From positions 62,001-126,000 of the forward strand of contig NZ_VFPM01000003.1 in the NCBI RefSeq assembly GCF_006716675.1: DNA of 64,000 bases. Reading direction: 5' to 3'. The notes beneath the pieces were generated by a model that was not told the origin of the DNA, did not search any database, and was given only the letters and a program-made list of their open reading frames with translations. Position 1 is the first letter of the stretch; each line of letters begins with the position of its first letter. The translations under genes and the position numbers were made by a program. This DNA is from Humibacillus xanthopallidus. GTDB lineage: Bacteria > Actinomycetota > Actinomycetes > Actinomycetales > Dermatophilaceae. Positions 36,980 to 45,604 of the stretch are shown here, piece after piece.

Positions 36980-39900
36980 CCCTTGGGACTGAGCGGGGCG
37001 CCCGGCTGCGGGCCCGTCTGATCGGCCTGGCCGCGGCGGCCGGGCTGACCGCGATCCTGCTCGGCCTCCCCGCCGCGTTGCTGACCGTGGGCGCCGACCT
37101 CATCCCGGACACGATCCCCTCCGTGCCCTCGATGAGCCGGTTGTGGGCGGCGCTGACCAGCCCGGACGACGGGTCCCTCGTGCTGAGCGTGCTCACGATC
37201 GTCGGCTGGGCTGCCTGGCTCTTCCTGGCGGGTTCCATTGTCCTCGAGGTGATCTCCCGGCTACGCGGGGTCCGCGCTCCCCGGCTCCCGGGGCTGGCGA
37301 TGCCCCAGGTGGCCGCACGGAACCTGGTCAGCGCCGCGCTGCTGCTCTTCATCACCGCGCCCGTCGGCGCCCAGCCGGCCAGGGCCGCCACCATCCCGAG
37401 ATCCCCTGCGGTTGTCACTGCCACGGTTGAGATCCCCGCCGGGGCCCACGCGGAAAGCAACGCCACACCCCAGGAAGGGCGTCCCGCCCAAGTCGCCACG
37501 GGAAGCGGCGCCGCGACGGCAGACAAACTGACTCTTGGCCGCCCGAGTCAGCGGGGGAGTGCTCCGCCGTTGCTGACACACACCGTCAAGCGGGGCGAGT
37601 CGCTATGGTCGATCGCCGAACAGCGGCTCGGCTCCGGGGCGCGTTTCGGTGAGATCGCGGCCCTCAACACCGAGGTGCTCGGCGACAAGCCCGGCTTCCT
37701 CACGCCGGGCACCCTGCTCGTCATCCCCAGGGAGGCCACGACAGACACCGTCAACACGGTCACCGTCGAGCCGGGGGACACGCTCTCGCAGATCGCACAG
37801 GAGCAGCTGGGGGCCGCGGGCCGGTGCCCAGAGATCTTCGACGCCTCCAAGGACACCATTCAGCCCGACGGCGCCCAACTGACCGACCCGGACTTCATCC
37901 AGCCGGGGTGGACCCTCACCATGCCCCCCGCAGATGGAGCAGCGACCCGTGCGCCCGAGAGCGACCAGGCAGCGGACACGGGCGAGCGGACCGTCACCGT
38001 GCGACCGGGAGACACCCTCTCCGGTATCGCGAAGGAAGAGCTGGGAAGCGCCAGCCGCTACCCCGAGATCTTCAACGCCTCCACGAACACCCGGCAGGCG
38101 GACGGCGAACAGCTGCGAGACCTGGACCTCATCCGCCCCGGATGGATCCTGACCATCCCCCCAGCCGACGAGCAGGCCACCCCGCAGGCGCCCGCCGAGC
38201 CGGCCCACTCATCCGAGCGCCACGTGCCACTCCGGTCGGCGCCCGAGCACGGCATCCATCCACCACCGCCTGCGTCTGCCGAGGGATCCGCCGACGCGGT
38301 CGGTTCAACAACGACCGCGGCCGAGGGCGCGACACCGACGACACCCCTAGCCCCTCGGCCAGCCGAAAGCCCAACAGCCACAAGCAGATCCGTACCGACA
38401 GCAACTCCCGGGTCGTCGCTCGAAGCGCCGACGACCGTAGATGAGCAGGGTGAGGTGCCGGCCTCCTGGGTACTGACCGGGCTAACCGGCGCGGGAGCGC
38501 TCCTTGCAGGGTCGATGCTCCTGAGCCTGCGCAGACGACGGACAGCCCAGTTCAGGGCACGACGCCCCGGCCGGACGATCGCCACACCCGAGCCGGCCCT
38601 CGCGCCGGTGGAGAAGACCGTCATCGCCGTCGGCGGCGACAGCGCCCCGACCGTCGACTACCTCGACGAGATGCTCCGCCGCCTCGCAGCCGCCCACACC
38701 CGGACCGGCGGCGCCGTCCCGCAGCTCGCGGCCGTCGAGCTGACCAAGTCGACGATCCGCCTGCACCTGATCAGCCCGGCCGGAATCGCCGCGCCCTGGC
38801 AGGGCACACCCGACCAGCTGCACTGGACGCTGCCCACCGGCACCCCGCTCGACAAGGTCGGGCCAGCCGTGCCCGACCAGCCCGCTCCCTACCCCCTGCT
38901 CGTCACGATCGGCGCCAGCGACACCGGCGACCCCTGGCTGCTCAACCTCGAGGACCTCGACGTCAGCATCACCGGCGACGCCGACTTCAGCCGCGACCTG
39001 GCCAGGTACCTGCTCGCCGAGATCGCCTGCAACCCGTGGTCACACGGCGTGCGGGTCGACATGATCGGGGTTGGCGCCGAGGTGGCCGCCATGAATCCTG
39101 ACCGGCTCCGCGTGCATGCCGGCGGCGACCCGGCCGCGGACGTGTTCACCGACGCCATCGCGACCCTCGACCGAGTCCACGACCTTGGCGACGACGACGT
39201 GGCCACCGCCCGGGCCGCTCAATCCGGCGCCGACGCCTGGCCGGCACGCCTGCTCATCCTCGACACCGCAGCCGACGCCGCGCCGGTCACCCCCGCCCTG
39301 ACGCAGCTGCTCGAGCTCATCCACGGACACGCCGGCCGCACCGCCACCAGCGTTGTCGTCTGCGGCGAGCGCACCAACAGCAGCGCCAGCAGCACAGACC
39401 CAACGATGGAGATCACCGTGACGTCGGACGGGCGGGTCCTGTTGCCGGCCGTTGGGCTCGACCTCGTCGCGGTCGGCCTCACCCCGGACGAAGCCCAAGG
39501 CTGCGCAGTCCTGCTCGCCCAGAGCGAGGACCTCGACGACGTCCCCATCCCCATCCCCACCACCACCGATGCCGGGGAGGGTTGGCGGTCCTGGAGCAAC
39601 GAGGCCGGCGCTCTGCGGAACGAACACACCCTGCCCCGGACCGTCGACGAGCAGAGCCTCGGCCAACCGGTCACCACCGTCCTCGACCTCGCCGACGAGG
39701 AGTACCTCCGCGACGGCGCGACCACCCGAGAGGACCTGCAAGCACTCGCACCCAAGGTCACCGCCCAGGTCAGCGACGCCGTGCTCGCCGCGGACCCCAC
39801 CCTCGACGCGGACCTCGCCGCATGGTGGTCAGACGACTGCCGGCTGCCACGCCTGACCCTGCTCGGGCCGGTGAGCGCCCGGACCCGGGGGACGCCGCTG

Positions 39901-40620
39901 ACCAAGCGCAAGCACTACTTCACCGAGATGCTCACCTACCTCGCCACCCGCCCCCACGGCGCCACCCCCGCCGAGCTCGCCGACACCTTCAACATCACCC
40001 AGGCCAAGGCCCGCGACTACATCCGGATCCTGCGCGACTGGCTCGGAGCGAACCCCCGCACCGGCGACAAGCACCTCCCCGACGCCCGGAAGGCACCCGC
40101 CGCCCTCGCCCGCGGCGTCGGCGTCTACCAGGTCGTCGACGTCCTCGTGGACGCCGACCTCTTCCGCCGCCTCCGTGTCCGTGGAGAGGCACGCGGACCC
40201 GAAGGGATCGAGGACCTCGACGCCGCGCTGCGGCTCGTGCAGGGCCAACCGTTCAGCAGCCTCAAAGAAGACCGCTGGTACTGGCTCGTCGACGGAGACC
40301 GGATCGACCAGCACCTGCTGTGCGCCATCGTCGACGTCGCCCACCTCGTCACCACCCACAGCCTGCGAGCAGGCGACCTCCGACGGGCCAGGCTCGCCGC
40401 GGAGACCGCCGCACTCGCCGCACCCGACGAGGAGATCCCCAGGCTTGACCTCGCTGCCGTCGCTGATGCGGAGGGCCACCATGCAGAGGCGGACCGGATC
40501 CTGCGCGATGACGTTCTCAGCCGCTCGGACCACGAAGGTGCGCCGCCGGAGCTCAACGACCGCACCAAGCAGGTCATCGCTGGCAAGGACTGGCTGGAAC
40601 GAACACGTCACGCCAGCTGA
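36976..40620 (+). CDS. Large membrane protein with three LysM domains and C-terminal BTAD-like domain
   Basis: A 1,214-residue protein, last gene of the Tad run. It has N-terminal transmembrane helices (LIGLAAAAGLTAILLGLPAALLTVGA; VLTIVGWAAWLFLAGSIVLEVI; LVSAALLLFITAPVGA). LysM-type repeats sit near residues 201, 258 and 338 (VKRGESLWSIAEQRLG; VEPGDTLSQIAQEQLG; VRPGDTLSGIAKEELG). After a Pro/Ser/Thr linker, another transmembrane helix lies near 495. A large cytoplasmic region ends in a winged-helix plus BTAD-like segment (KRKHYFTEMLTYLATRPHGATPAELADTF; VDADLFRRLRVRGEARGPEGIEDLDAALRLVQGQPF). LysM binds peptidoglycan; BTAD domains occur in SARP-type activators. The layout suggests a wall-sensing or anchoring component of the pilus. 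Confidence 0.85.
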   Translation: MTLGTERGARLRARLIGLAAAAGLTAILLGLPAALLTVGADLIPDTIPSVPSMSRLWAALTSPDDGSLVLSVLTIVGWAAWLFLAGSIVLEVISRLRGVRAPRLPGLAMPQVAARNLVSAALLLFITAPVGAQPARAATIPRSPAVVTATVEIPAGAHAESNATPQEGRPAQVATGSGAATADKLTLGRPSQRGSAPPLLTHTVKRGESLWSIAEQRLGSGARFGEIAALNTEVLGDKPGFLTPGTLLVIPREATTDTVNTVTVEPGDTLSQIAQEQLGAAGRCPEIFDASKDTIQPDGAQLTDPDFIQPGWTLTMPPADGAATRAPESDQAADTGERTVTVRPGDTLSGIAKEELGSASRYPEIFNASTNTRQADGEQLRDLDLIRPGWILTIPPADEQATPQAPAEPAHSSERHVPLRSAPEHGIHPPPPASAEGSADAVGSTTTAAEGATPTTPLAPRPAESPTATSRSVPTATPGSSLEAPTTVDEQGEVPASWVLTGLTGAGALLAGSMLLSLRRRRTAQFRARRPGRTIATPEPALAPVEKTVIAVGGDSAPTVDYLDEMLRRLAAAHTRTGGAVPQLAAVELTKSTIRLHLISPAGIAAPWQGTPDQLHWTLPTGTPLDKVGPAVPDQPAPYPLLVTIGASDTGDPWLLNLEDLDVSITGDADFSRDLARYLLAEIACNPWSHGVRVDMIGVGAEVAAMNPDRLRVHAGGDPAADVFTDAIATLDRVHDLGDDDVATARAAQSGADAWPARLLILDTAADAAPVTPALTQLLELIHGHAGRTATSVVVCGERTNSSASSTDPTMEITVTSDGRVLLPAVGLDLVAVGLTPDEAQGCAVLLAQSEDLDDVPIPIPTTTDAGEGWRSWSNEAGALRNEHTLPRTVDEQSLGQPVTTVLDLADEEYLRDGATTREDLQALAPKVTAQVSDAVLAADPTLDADLAAWWSDDCRLPRLTLLGPVSARTRGTPLTKRKHYFTEMLTYLATRPHGATPAELADTFNITQAKARDYIRILRDWLGANPRTGDKHLPDARKAPAALARGVGVYQVVDVLVDADLFRRLRVRGEARGPEGIEDLDAALRLVQGQPFSSLKEDRWYWLVDGDRIDQHLLCAIVDVAHLVTTHSLRAGDLRRARLAAETAALAAPDEEIPRLDLAAVADAEGHHAEADRILRDDVLSRSDHEGAPPELNDRTKQVIAGKDWLERTRHAS

Positions 40621-40693
40621 GCCTGGTAGGTCAATGTCGTCCATGCGGAATATAGATCGAACACTTAGATCTCATCCGTTAGACCTTCTTTTC

Positions 40694-41371
40694 TTTCCCG
40701 GCTGATGAAGGCCAAGAGCCCACGCACCACGCTGCCCGCGCGCACCGGGCACCCCGACGACCTCGTCGAGCGCAACTTCACCGCCGATGCACCCGACCGG
40801 CTCTGGGTCGCGGACATCACCTATGTCCGGACCTGCTCGGGCTGGGTGTACGCGGCATTCGTGATGGACATGTTCTCCCGCCGGATCGTTGGCTGGCAGG
40901 TGTCGACCTCGCTGCACACGACCCTCGCGTTGGACGCCCTCGAGATGGGCATCTGGTCGCGGCAGCGGGCCGGCCGCGACCTGACCGGCCTGATCCATCA
41001 CAGCGACCGCGGCGTGCAGTACCGAGCGGTCCGCTACACCGAACGGCTGGAAGAGGAAGAGCTCGTCGCTTCCGTTGGCAGTAAAGGCGATTCGTACGAT
41101 AACGCAGCCGCCGAGGCATTCAACTCGACGTTCAAGACCGAACTGATCCGTAATCCTAAGCTGCTGTCGAGACGCGGACCGTGGAAGAGCATCGACGACC
41201 TGGAGATCGCCGTCGCTGAGTGGGTCGACTGGTACAACACCAGCCGCCTCCACGGCAGCCTCGGCGACATCCCACCCATCGAGTACGAGACCAAGCACTA
41301 CGCTGCACAACAGCCCTCACAGCTCGTGGGGGCAACACCCTGAAGGCCTCCATCAAACCCGGGGTGAATCA
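40694..41371 (+). mobile_element. IS3-family insertion sequence remnant, left end missing
   Basis: The right terminus resembles an IS3-family inverted repeat (CATCAAACCCGGGGTGAATCA ending at 41371). No matching left inverted repeat or OrfA is found upstream; similarity starts abruptly at about 40694, after an AT-rich stretch (40645-40693). The copy is therefore 5'-truncated. Confidence 0.75.
40705..41343 (+). pseudogene. IS3-family transposase (OrfB) fragment
   Basis: 212 residues of the integrase core. The DDE triad is present: Asp in WVADITYV, Asp in HHSDRGVQY, Glu in DNAAAEAFNSTFKTEL. The normal N-terminal HTH region of OrfB (about 80-90 residues) and OrfA are missing, so it begins with MKAKSPRTTLPART. 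It cannot make a full transposase but could be translated. It follows the LysM-BTAD gene by 84 bp. Confidence 0.82.
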
Positions 41372-42025
41372 ACGGTGATGAGACGGCCGGGTACAGCACT
41401 TGGGGGCGTTGGACGGCGTCGCCGACGCTGAACGGCACGTACGTGGTCAACCGGGATGTTGCCCCGCAGTGGGTGACGGGGTGGCAGAAACAGCCCACCC
41501 TCTACCACTGCTGGCCGCTGCTGCCCGGGCGGCCTATCCAAGCGGTGGACGTCCTGAACCTCGTCGCGGTGGCCCTCAGGCAATCTGGGGTCGCGCGGGC
41601 GGCGACCCTTACCGGTTTGAGCCCATGGCGTGGGCCGGGGACTCAGATGGCGGCGACCCGGGCACGCTCGCCCCGGTACTGGGAATGGCTGAACCCTCGA
41701 TGGGAACGTCGCTGCAAGGGTCGCTTCAACCCTCGTATAACGAGGCCGCCCGTGCCGGCCAACAGGAGTCAGGCTACTGGACCGCGCCCGCCTTCTCGCT
41801 CTTGGCTGCCGTATCGCGCCCAGAAGACAAGCACACCGCGCGGTGGCTCGCGCACATCCTGTCATCGGGAGTTCCGCGCGCCGAAGCGACCGCTCCGTTG
41901 GCGCCATCCCGACATGATGGAAGACCCTTCGGACGCAGAAGAAGCGCTGTTGGCCCCCTCCCGTCGAGGTGGCGGGAGGGGGCGCGTTGGCTCGTACTCG
42001 CCGGGCAGTAGGGCCGAGCCTTGGC
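41372..42025. other. Intergenic remnant region between IS3 fragment and resolvase
   Basis: 654 bp with no convincing intact gene. On the plus strand the stretch just after the IS end reads GYSTWGRWTASPTLNGTYVVNRDVAPQWVTGW, and another frame further on reads GGDPYRFEPMAWAGDSDG. These look like pieces of coding sequence in different frames. This may be the 3' part of a gene broken by the IS. No family is recognised. Confidence 0.35.
41954..41984. terminator. GC-rich hairpin, possible terminator of the resolvase gene
   Basis: GCCCCCTCCCG and CGGGAGGGGGC form a perfect 11-bp stem with a 9-nt loop, 42 bp past the resolvase stop. There is no T tract, so intrinsic termination is uncertain. Confidence 0.55.
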
Positions 42026-42631
42026 TCAGGATGCTGTGGACGTCGAGGCCGGGTCGGGGTGAAGCGCGGTGTACAAGGTCTGCCGCGCGACGCCCAGCCG
42101 CCGGGCGACCACCGCCTTCGGGACACCCGCCTCGATGTCGGCGCGGGCTTGCTCCACTTGCTCTACGCCAAGACGCCGTGCCCTGCCTCGGTATACGCCA
42201 CGGGCCTTGGCGGCAGCGATGCCCTCGCGCTGTCGGTCCCGGATGAGCGCGCGCTCGAGCTGGGCGAACGCACCCATGACCTGCAGCTGGAAGACGGCGA
42301 GCGGGTCGGCCAGGACCGCGGGCTGGAACGTGAGGCCTTCTTTGAGGAACCGCACTGTGACGCCCTCACTGGTCAGCCGGGTGACGAGCTGGTCGAGGTC
42401 GATGACGCTGCGGGCGAGACGGTCCATCGACGCCACGACGAGAACGTCCTCGTCGCGGACATGCGCCAGCATGGACGTCAGAGCGGGTCGGTCGGTGCTG
42501 ACGCCGGACGCGTGGTCGGTGAAGCAGCGATCCCGCTTCCCGCCCAGGGCCTCATGGATCGCGGTCACCTGTCGCTCCGGGTTCTGGTCGGCGGACGAGA
42601 CGCGGATGTAGGCAAGGACCTGTCCAGGCAC
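42026..42631 (-). CDS. Serine recombinase (resolvase/invertase family)
   Basis: A 201-residue resolvase of typical length. The catalytic Ser is in YIRVSSADQNPERQ; other motifs are VASMDRLARS and GAFAQLERALIRDRQREGIAAAKARG (E helix), and the C-terminal HTH is VPKAVVARRLGVARQTLYTAL. Such enzymes resolve cointegrates or invert DNA. It lies next to the IS3 remnant and may belong to a decayed Tn3-like unit, or serve multimer resolution of the element. No res site was identified. Confidence 0.92.
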   Translation of the reverse strand: MPGQVLAYIRVSSADQNPERQVTAIHEALGGKRDRCFTDHASGVSTDRPALTSMLAHVRDEDVLVVASMDRLARSVIDLDQLVTRLTSEGVTVRFLKEGLTFQPAVLADPLAVFQLQVMGAFAQLERALIRDRQREGIAAAKARGVYRGRARRLGVEQVEQARADIEAGVPKAVVARRLGVARQTLYTALHPDPASTSTAS

Positions 42632-42761
42632 CTCTAGACCTCCCTTCGCTTCTGTCCAACCGGGCGGTAAGGGACCTCAGCCGGACGGTCTGGGGCCTTC
42701 GAGCTCCCCGTCCAGTTGGGGTCTACCCCGGTGGACACACGTTGCCGAGGAACTCGCGCGG

Positions 42762-43031
42762 TCACAGTTCCTCATCCTCAAGCTCGTAGCCGGAGTCGTA
42801 CGCGGAGGGGTAGGCCCAGCGCTGCGAGGTCGATCCGGTGGCGAGACGGGGCGGCCGGGAGAGGACGTCGACGACGCCTTCGACGGCTTTGACGCAGACG
42901 ATGACGACGTCGGCGAGGTCGCGGACGGCGCGGAGGCCGGCGGTGCCGGTTTCGGGTGAGTGTTGTCGGAGCTTGGAGTAGGCGACGACGACGAGTGCCG
43001 CGGCTGCGGCGATGGATAGGACGATGAGCAT
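42762..43031 (-). CDS. Small membrane protein
   Basis: An 89-residue protein with an N-terminal transmembrane helix (MLIVLSIAAAAALVVVAYSKL), a short amphipathic stretch (LADVVIVCVKAVEGVVDVLSR) and an acidic tail (YELEDEEL). No family is recognised. The ribosome-binding site GAGGAGA is embedded in a small hairpin upstream. Same strand as the genes at 43.1-45.2 kb. Confidence 0.6.
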   Translation of the reverse strand: MLIVLSIAAAAALVVVAYSKLRQHSPETGTAGLRAVRDLADVVIVCVKAVEGVVDVLSRPPRLATGSTSQRWAYPSAYDSGYELEDEEL

Positions 43032-43053
43032 GGGTTCTCCTCTGCGAGAGGGG

Positions 43054-43085
43054 AGGAGGCCCGCCGACTGCTCGACGGGCCTCCT
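43054..43085 (-). terminator. 10-bp perfect hairpin between minus-strand genes
   Basis: AGGAGGCCCG pairs with CGGGCCTCCT across a 12-nt loop. It lies between the stop of the 43110-44032 gene and the start at 43031, so it could end the first transcript or act in the leader of the second. Confidence 0.6.
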
Positions 43086-43109
43086 GCGACGGGTGGTTCG
43101 TGTGGATGC

Positions 43110-44032
43110 TCAGCGCCGGGCGCGGGCGCGCTTGGCGTGGGTCTGGGCCTGCTGCTGGGCGCGGCGTTCGGCCCGGTTCTGAGGCTCGTAGGCCGCATCC
43201 CAGTCGTCGGACTCCTCTGGCACGGAAGGACTCTCGGGGTCCTGCGTGACGACGGTCGGCTTTGGGGCGACGAAGGGCGTCTCGTTCGCGGGTGCCTGGC
43301 CCTGCGCTGCTTGGGCCGTCTGAGCCGCGTGAGCCGTGGACACGGCCGGTGACGCGGGGCGCAGAGCATGGCTGACGCTCACGGCCAGGCGGGGGGCGAT
43401 GACCAGCGGCAGCGCCACCAGCTCGATGGCCCAGCGCAGCGACGAGGAGCCGACGAGCTGCCGAGGAGCCGGTGGACGACGACGCTCTGGCTGGCCGGCC
43501 GGACCAGGCCAGCCAGGGAGGTGACAGCCCGGGTGATGGTCTGGCTGACCGGGTGGACGGCCAAACTCACGAAGACCCCGCGAACCATGCTGCCGGCGTC
43601 GGCGAGCCCGGTCGCGATCCGGGTCCCGCTCGGTCCGAGCTTCCCGAGCAGCGAGCGGGTCTGCCGCCACAGGGCACTCGCGCCGCCGGCGATCTTGGAG
43701 CCGACGAACTGTGCGGTCCGGACGGTGGCCCGCCAGACGGCGGGGATGCTCAGGACGGCGGCTGTGGCGGGGATCGGCCCGACCGATCGGATGAGCTGCC
43801 TGAGGCTCGACAGTCGGCCGCCGAGGCCGGCGAGGACGGGGTTGCTGCCGAGCGCGGACAGGGCGGTGCGGGCTTGGCGCAGGACCCAGCCGGCGGCGCC
43901 GCGGGGCAGCGCGAGAACGGTGTGGAGGGCGCGCCGTGCTGTCCTCTTGAGGCGCAGCAGGAGCGCGAACCGTTCCTTCGGGGGTGGGGCCGGGACGGCG
44001 TAGAGCGTCCGGTCGATAGGTGTAGCGGACAT
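43110..44032 (-). pseudogene. Element-encoded hypothetical protein, frameshifted
   Basis: Two overlapping frames appear to be halves of one gene. The 5' half starts at ATG44032 (MSATPIDRTLYAV) with AAGGAGA 7 nt upstream and is hydrophobic and basic, ending in PASQSVVVHRLLGSSSAP. The 3' half, in another frame from about 43455, reads LVGSSSLRWAIELVALPLVIAPRLAVSV and then a Pro/Ala linker to a basic C-terminus (RAERRAQQQAQTHAKRARARR) ending at 43110. The shared GSSS at the switch and the continuing hydrophobic character argue for a single ancestral protein of about 300 residues with an indel near 43430-43455. I do not recognise its family. Confidence 0.6.
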
Positions 44033-44086
44033 GGTGGATCTCCTTCTAGGTGAGGCCCGGTGGCATCTGCTGCCGGGCATGACGAA

Positions 44087-44111
44087 GGCCCGCCGCGTTG
44101 TGCGGCAGGCC
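44087..44111 (-). terminator. Hairpin between DUF4192 gene and frameshifted gene
   Basis: GGCC-c-GCCGC pairs with GCGGC-a-GGCC around a 5-nt loop. It is followed, in the direction of transcription, by a second hairpin (GCCCGG/CCGGGC, 44055-44078) close to the start region of the 44032 gene. Confidence 0.5.
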
Positions 44112-44134
44112 TGGGTTCTTCGGGTGGTGAGGTG

Positions 44135-45169
44135 TCAGGGGCGGTCGGGGCGGATGCGCTCGTCGAGCATCAGCTGCAGCAGCCGGGCGAGGCGGTAGCC
44201 GGGGTCGGCGCGCGGGGCCCGGTCCATGGCGACCCGCGCGATGGCGCCGTCGCCGTGCCACCAGGCGTACGCGGCGAGGACGGTCAGGACCGGTGCGGCG
44301 TGCCAGTCGGTGGCGTGCTGGCACAGCAGGACGAGCCGGGCCTGCACCGCTGGGCGATCCGCATCCTCGAGGCCTTGGCCCTGAGCGTCCAGCCGGTCTG
44401 TGATCTGCTCCAGCAGGGCTCCCACGTCCTCGGAGAGGGCATCCCGTGCCAGCGTGCCCGGCACGAGCAGGGCGATGATCCCGTCCCGCACCGGGATGGC
44501 CGTGAGGGACTGCAAGGCCACGGCTACGTCCCCAAGACTGATCGGGTCGGTGTCGATGGTGAGGATGCGCGCCCACACGTCCGCGAGCCGGCGCAGGGCC
44601 TGCTCGCGGGTCAGGGTGGTTCGCGCCTTGCGGCCCCGGTCCAGCAGGGTGGTGAACTCGGCCGCTGCGGGTCCGGGCTCGAGGAGCTGGGCGAGGGCGG
44701 TCCGGTTCGGTAGGGGAGCGCTGCCGTGTCCGACGAACTCGGCGAGGGTGGAGGCGACCTCGGCGGGGGCTGGCAGCGGCCTGCCGTCGGGTGGACAGCA
44801 CGTCGGCCGGTCGCAGTCGAGGGATCGCCACCGCCCGTCGTGGACGACGAGCCGGTCCCGGGTGGCGATCCCGTCGGTGCGCAGCTGCTCGCTGAGGGCC
44901 TCGAGGAGCGGCAGGCTCTCGCCCCGAGTGGTCTCGTAGCCGACGAGCAGAACGGCTTCGGCCTCGTCCTTGAGGACGTGCCGTGCGAGGGTGTGCGCGA
45001 CCTCGGTGGCGCGGTCGGGATCGGGCAGGTCCATCCGCTGGGTGAGGCTGAGCTTGGTGTCCCGCAGCGCCATGACGACGATCGAGTGTGCGGGCTCGAA
45101 GCCGAGCAGGTGCGGGATGACGGCGAGCAGCTCCGCGAGGCTGCGCAGGGTGATCGGTGGTGCGGTCAT
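44135..45169 (-). CDS. DUF4192 domain protein
   Basis: A 344-residue soluble protein matching DUF4192: it begins ITLRSLAELLAVIPHLLGFEPAHSIVVMALRD, continues LTQRMDLPDPD, and ends with VLTVLAAYAWWHGDGAIARVAMDRAPRADPGYRLARLLQLML. The family is common on actinobacterial plasmids and chromosomes; function unknown. ATG45169 is set by AAAGGA 6 nt upstream. It is the first gene of a minus-strand run of small element genes. Confidence 0.85.
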   Translation of the reverse strand: MTAPPITLRSLAELLAVIPHLLGFEPAHSIVVMALRDTKLSLTQRMDLPDPDRATEVAHTLARHVLKDEAEAVLLVGYETTRGESLPLLEALSEQLRTDGIATRDRLVVHDGRWRSLDCDRPTCCPPDGRPLPAPAEVASTLAEFVGHGSAPLPNRTALAQLLEPGPAAAEFTTLLDRGRKARTTLTREQALRRLADVWARILTIDTDPISLGDVAVALQSLTAIPVRDGIIALLVPGTLARDALSEDVGALLEQITDRLDAQGQGLEDADRPAVQARLVLLCQHATDWHAAPVLTVLAAYAWWHGDGAIARVAMDRAPRADPGYRLARLLQLMLDERIRPDRP

Positions 45170-45217
45170 GGTGGTTCCTTTCAGGGATGGACCCGGAGCG
45201 GTGTCCGGGCAAGCGAA

Positions 45218-45246
45218 AAGGCCCGCCACTGATGTGACGGGCCCTT
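45218..45246 (-). promoter_or_regulatory. Leader hairpin upstream of the DUF4192 gene
   Basis: GGCCCG-c-CAC pairs with GTG-a-CGGGCC around a short loop, about 50 bp before the DUF4192 start. A second small hairpin (CCCGGA/TCCGGG, 45192-45209) follows. The VWA gene further upstream has its own terminator, so this hairpin lies inside the DUF4192 leader and may attenuate transcription. Confidence 0.45.
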
Positions 45247-45306
45247 CGTGAAACTCGTGCGAGGGGGTTTCTCCAGCCCAGTCTCGGACGTGGTTATCCC
45301 GATGCC

Positions 45307-45329
45307 TCGTAGTGCCCAATATACTACGA
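45307..45329. promoter_or_regulatory. AT-rich inverted repeat, possible promoter or operator
   Basis: TCGTAGT and ACTACGA form a 7-bp inverted repeat around GCCCAATAT. On the minus strand the sequence TAGTATATT could serve as a -10 region for the DUF4192 gene. No clear -35 is seen. Confidence 0.35.
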
Positions 45330-45366
45330 ATGAGGTTGCGGCAGAATGGAAGTCGAGGAAGGTGCG

Positions 45367-45399
45367 CCGCGGCCAGCGCGGCCAGCGCGGCCAGCGCGG
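45367..45399. repeat. Tandem repeat of a 9-bp unit
   Basis: CGCGGCCAG is repeated about 3.5 times in the 435-bp spacer between the DUF4192 and VWA genes. It is not inside a recognised gene. Confidence 0.7.
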
Positions 45400-45557
45400 T
45401 ACGCCGTGCGCGCGTTCGAGCCGCTGAAGAGGGCTCGCGCTGAGGCCACGAACAGGTGGTGACTCAGGGGCAGATCGACTCGCTCCGCGCCGGTTCGGGC
45501 CATGTGTTCCGCGCGCACATCGCCGCTTGCGCCGAACGGGAGACGGTGTGGGCGTGG

Positions 45558-45587
45558 GAGGGGCCGGTGCTGGCGCACCGGCCCCTC
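45558..45587 (-). terminator. Terminator hairpin of the VWA gene
   Basis: GAGGGGCCGGTGC and GCACCGGCCCCTC form a perfect 13-bp stem with a 4-nt loop, 17 bp past the VWA gene stop on the minus strand. Confidence 0.75.
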
Positions 45588-45604
45588 TCGTCGTGCGGTG
45601 GGCG

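Noticed and set aside
41443..42246. Plus-strand frame of 267 codons running into the resolvase gene
   Set aside because: Only its first about 30 residues look protein-like; the rest is opposite to an intact serine recombinase.
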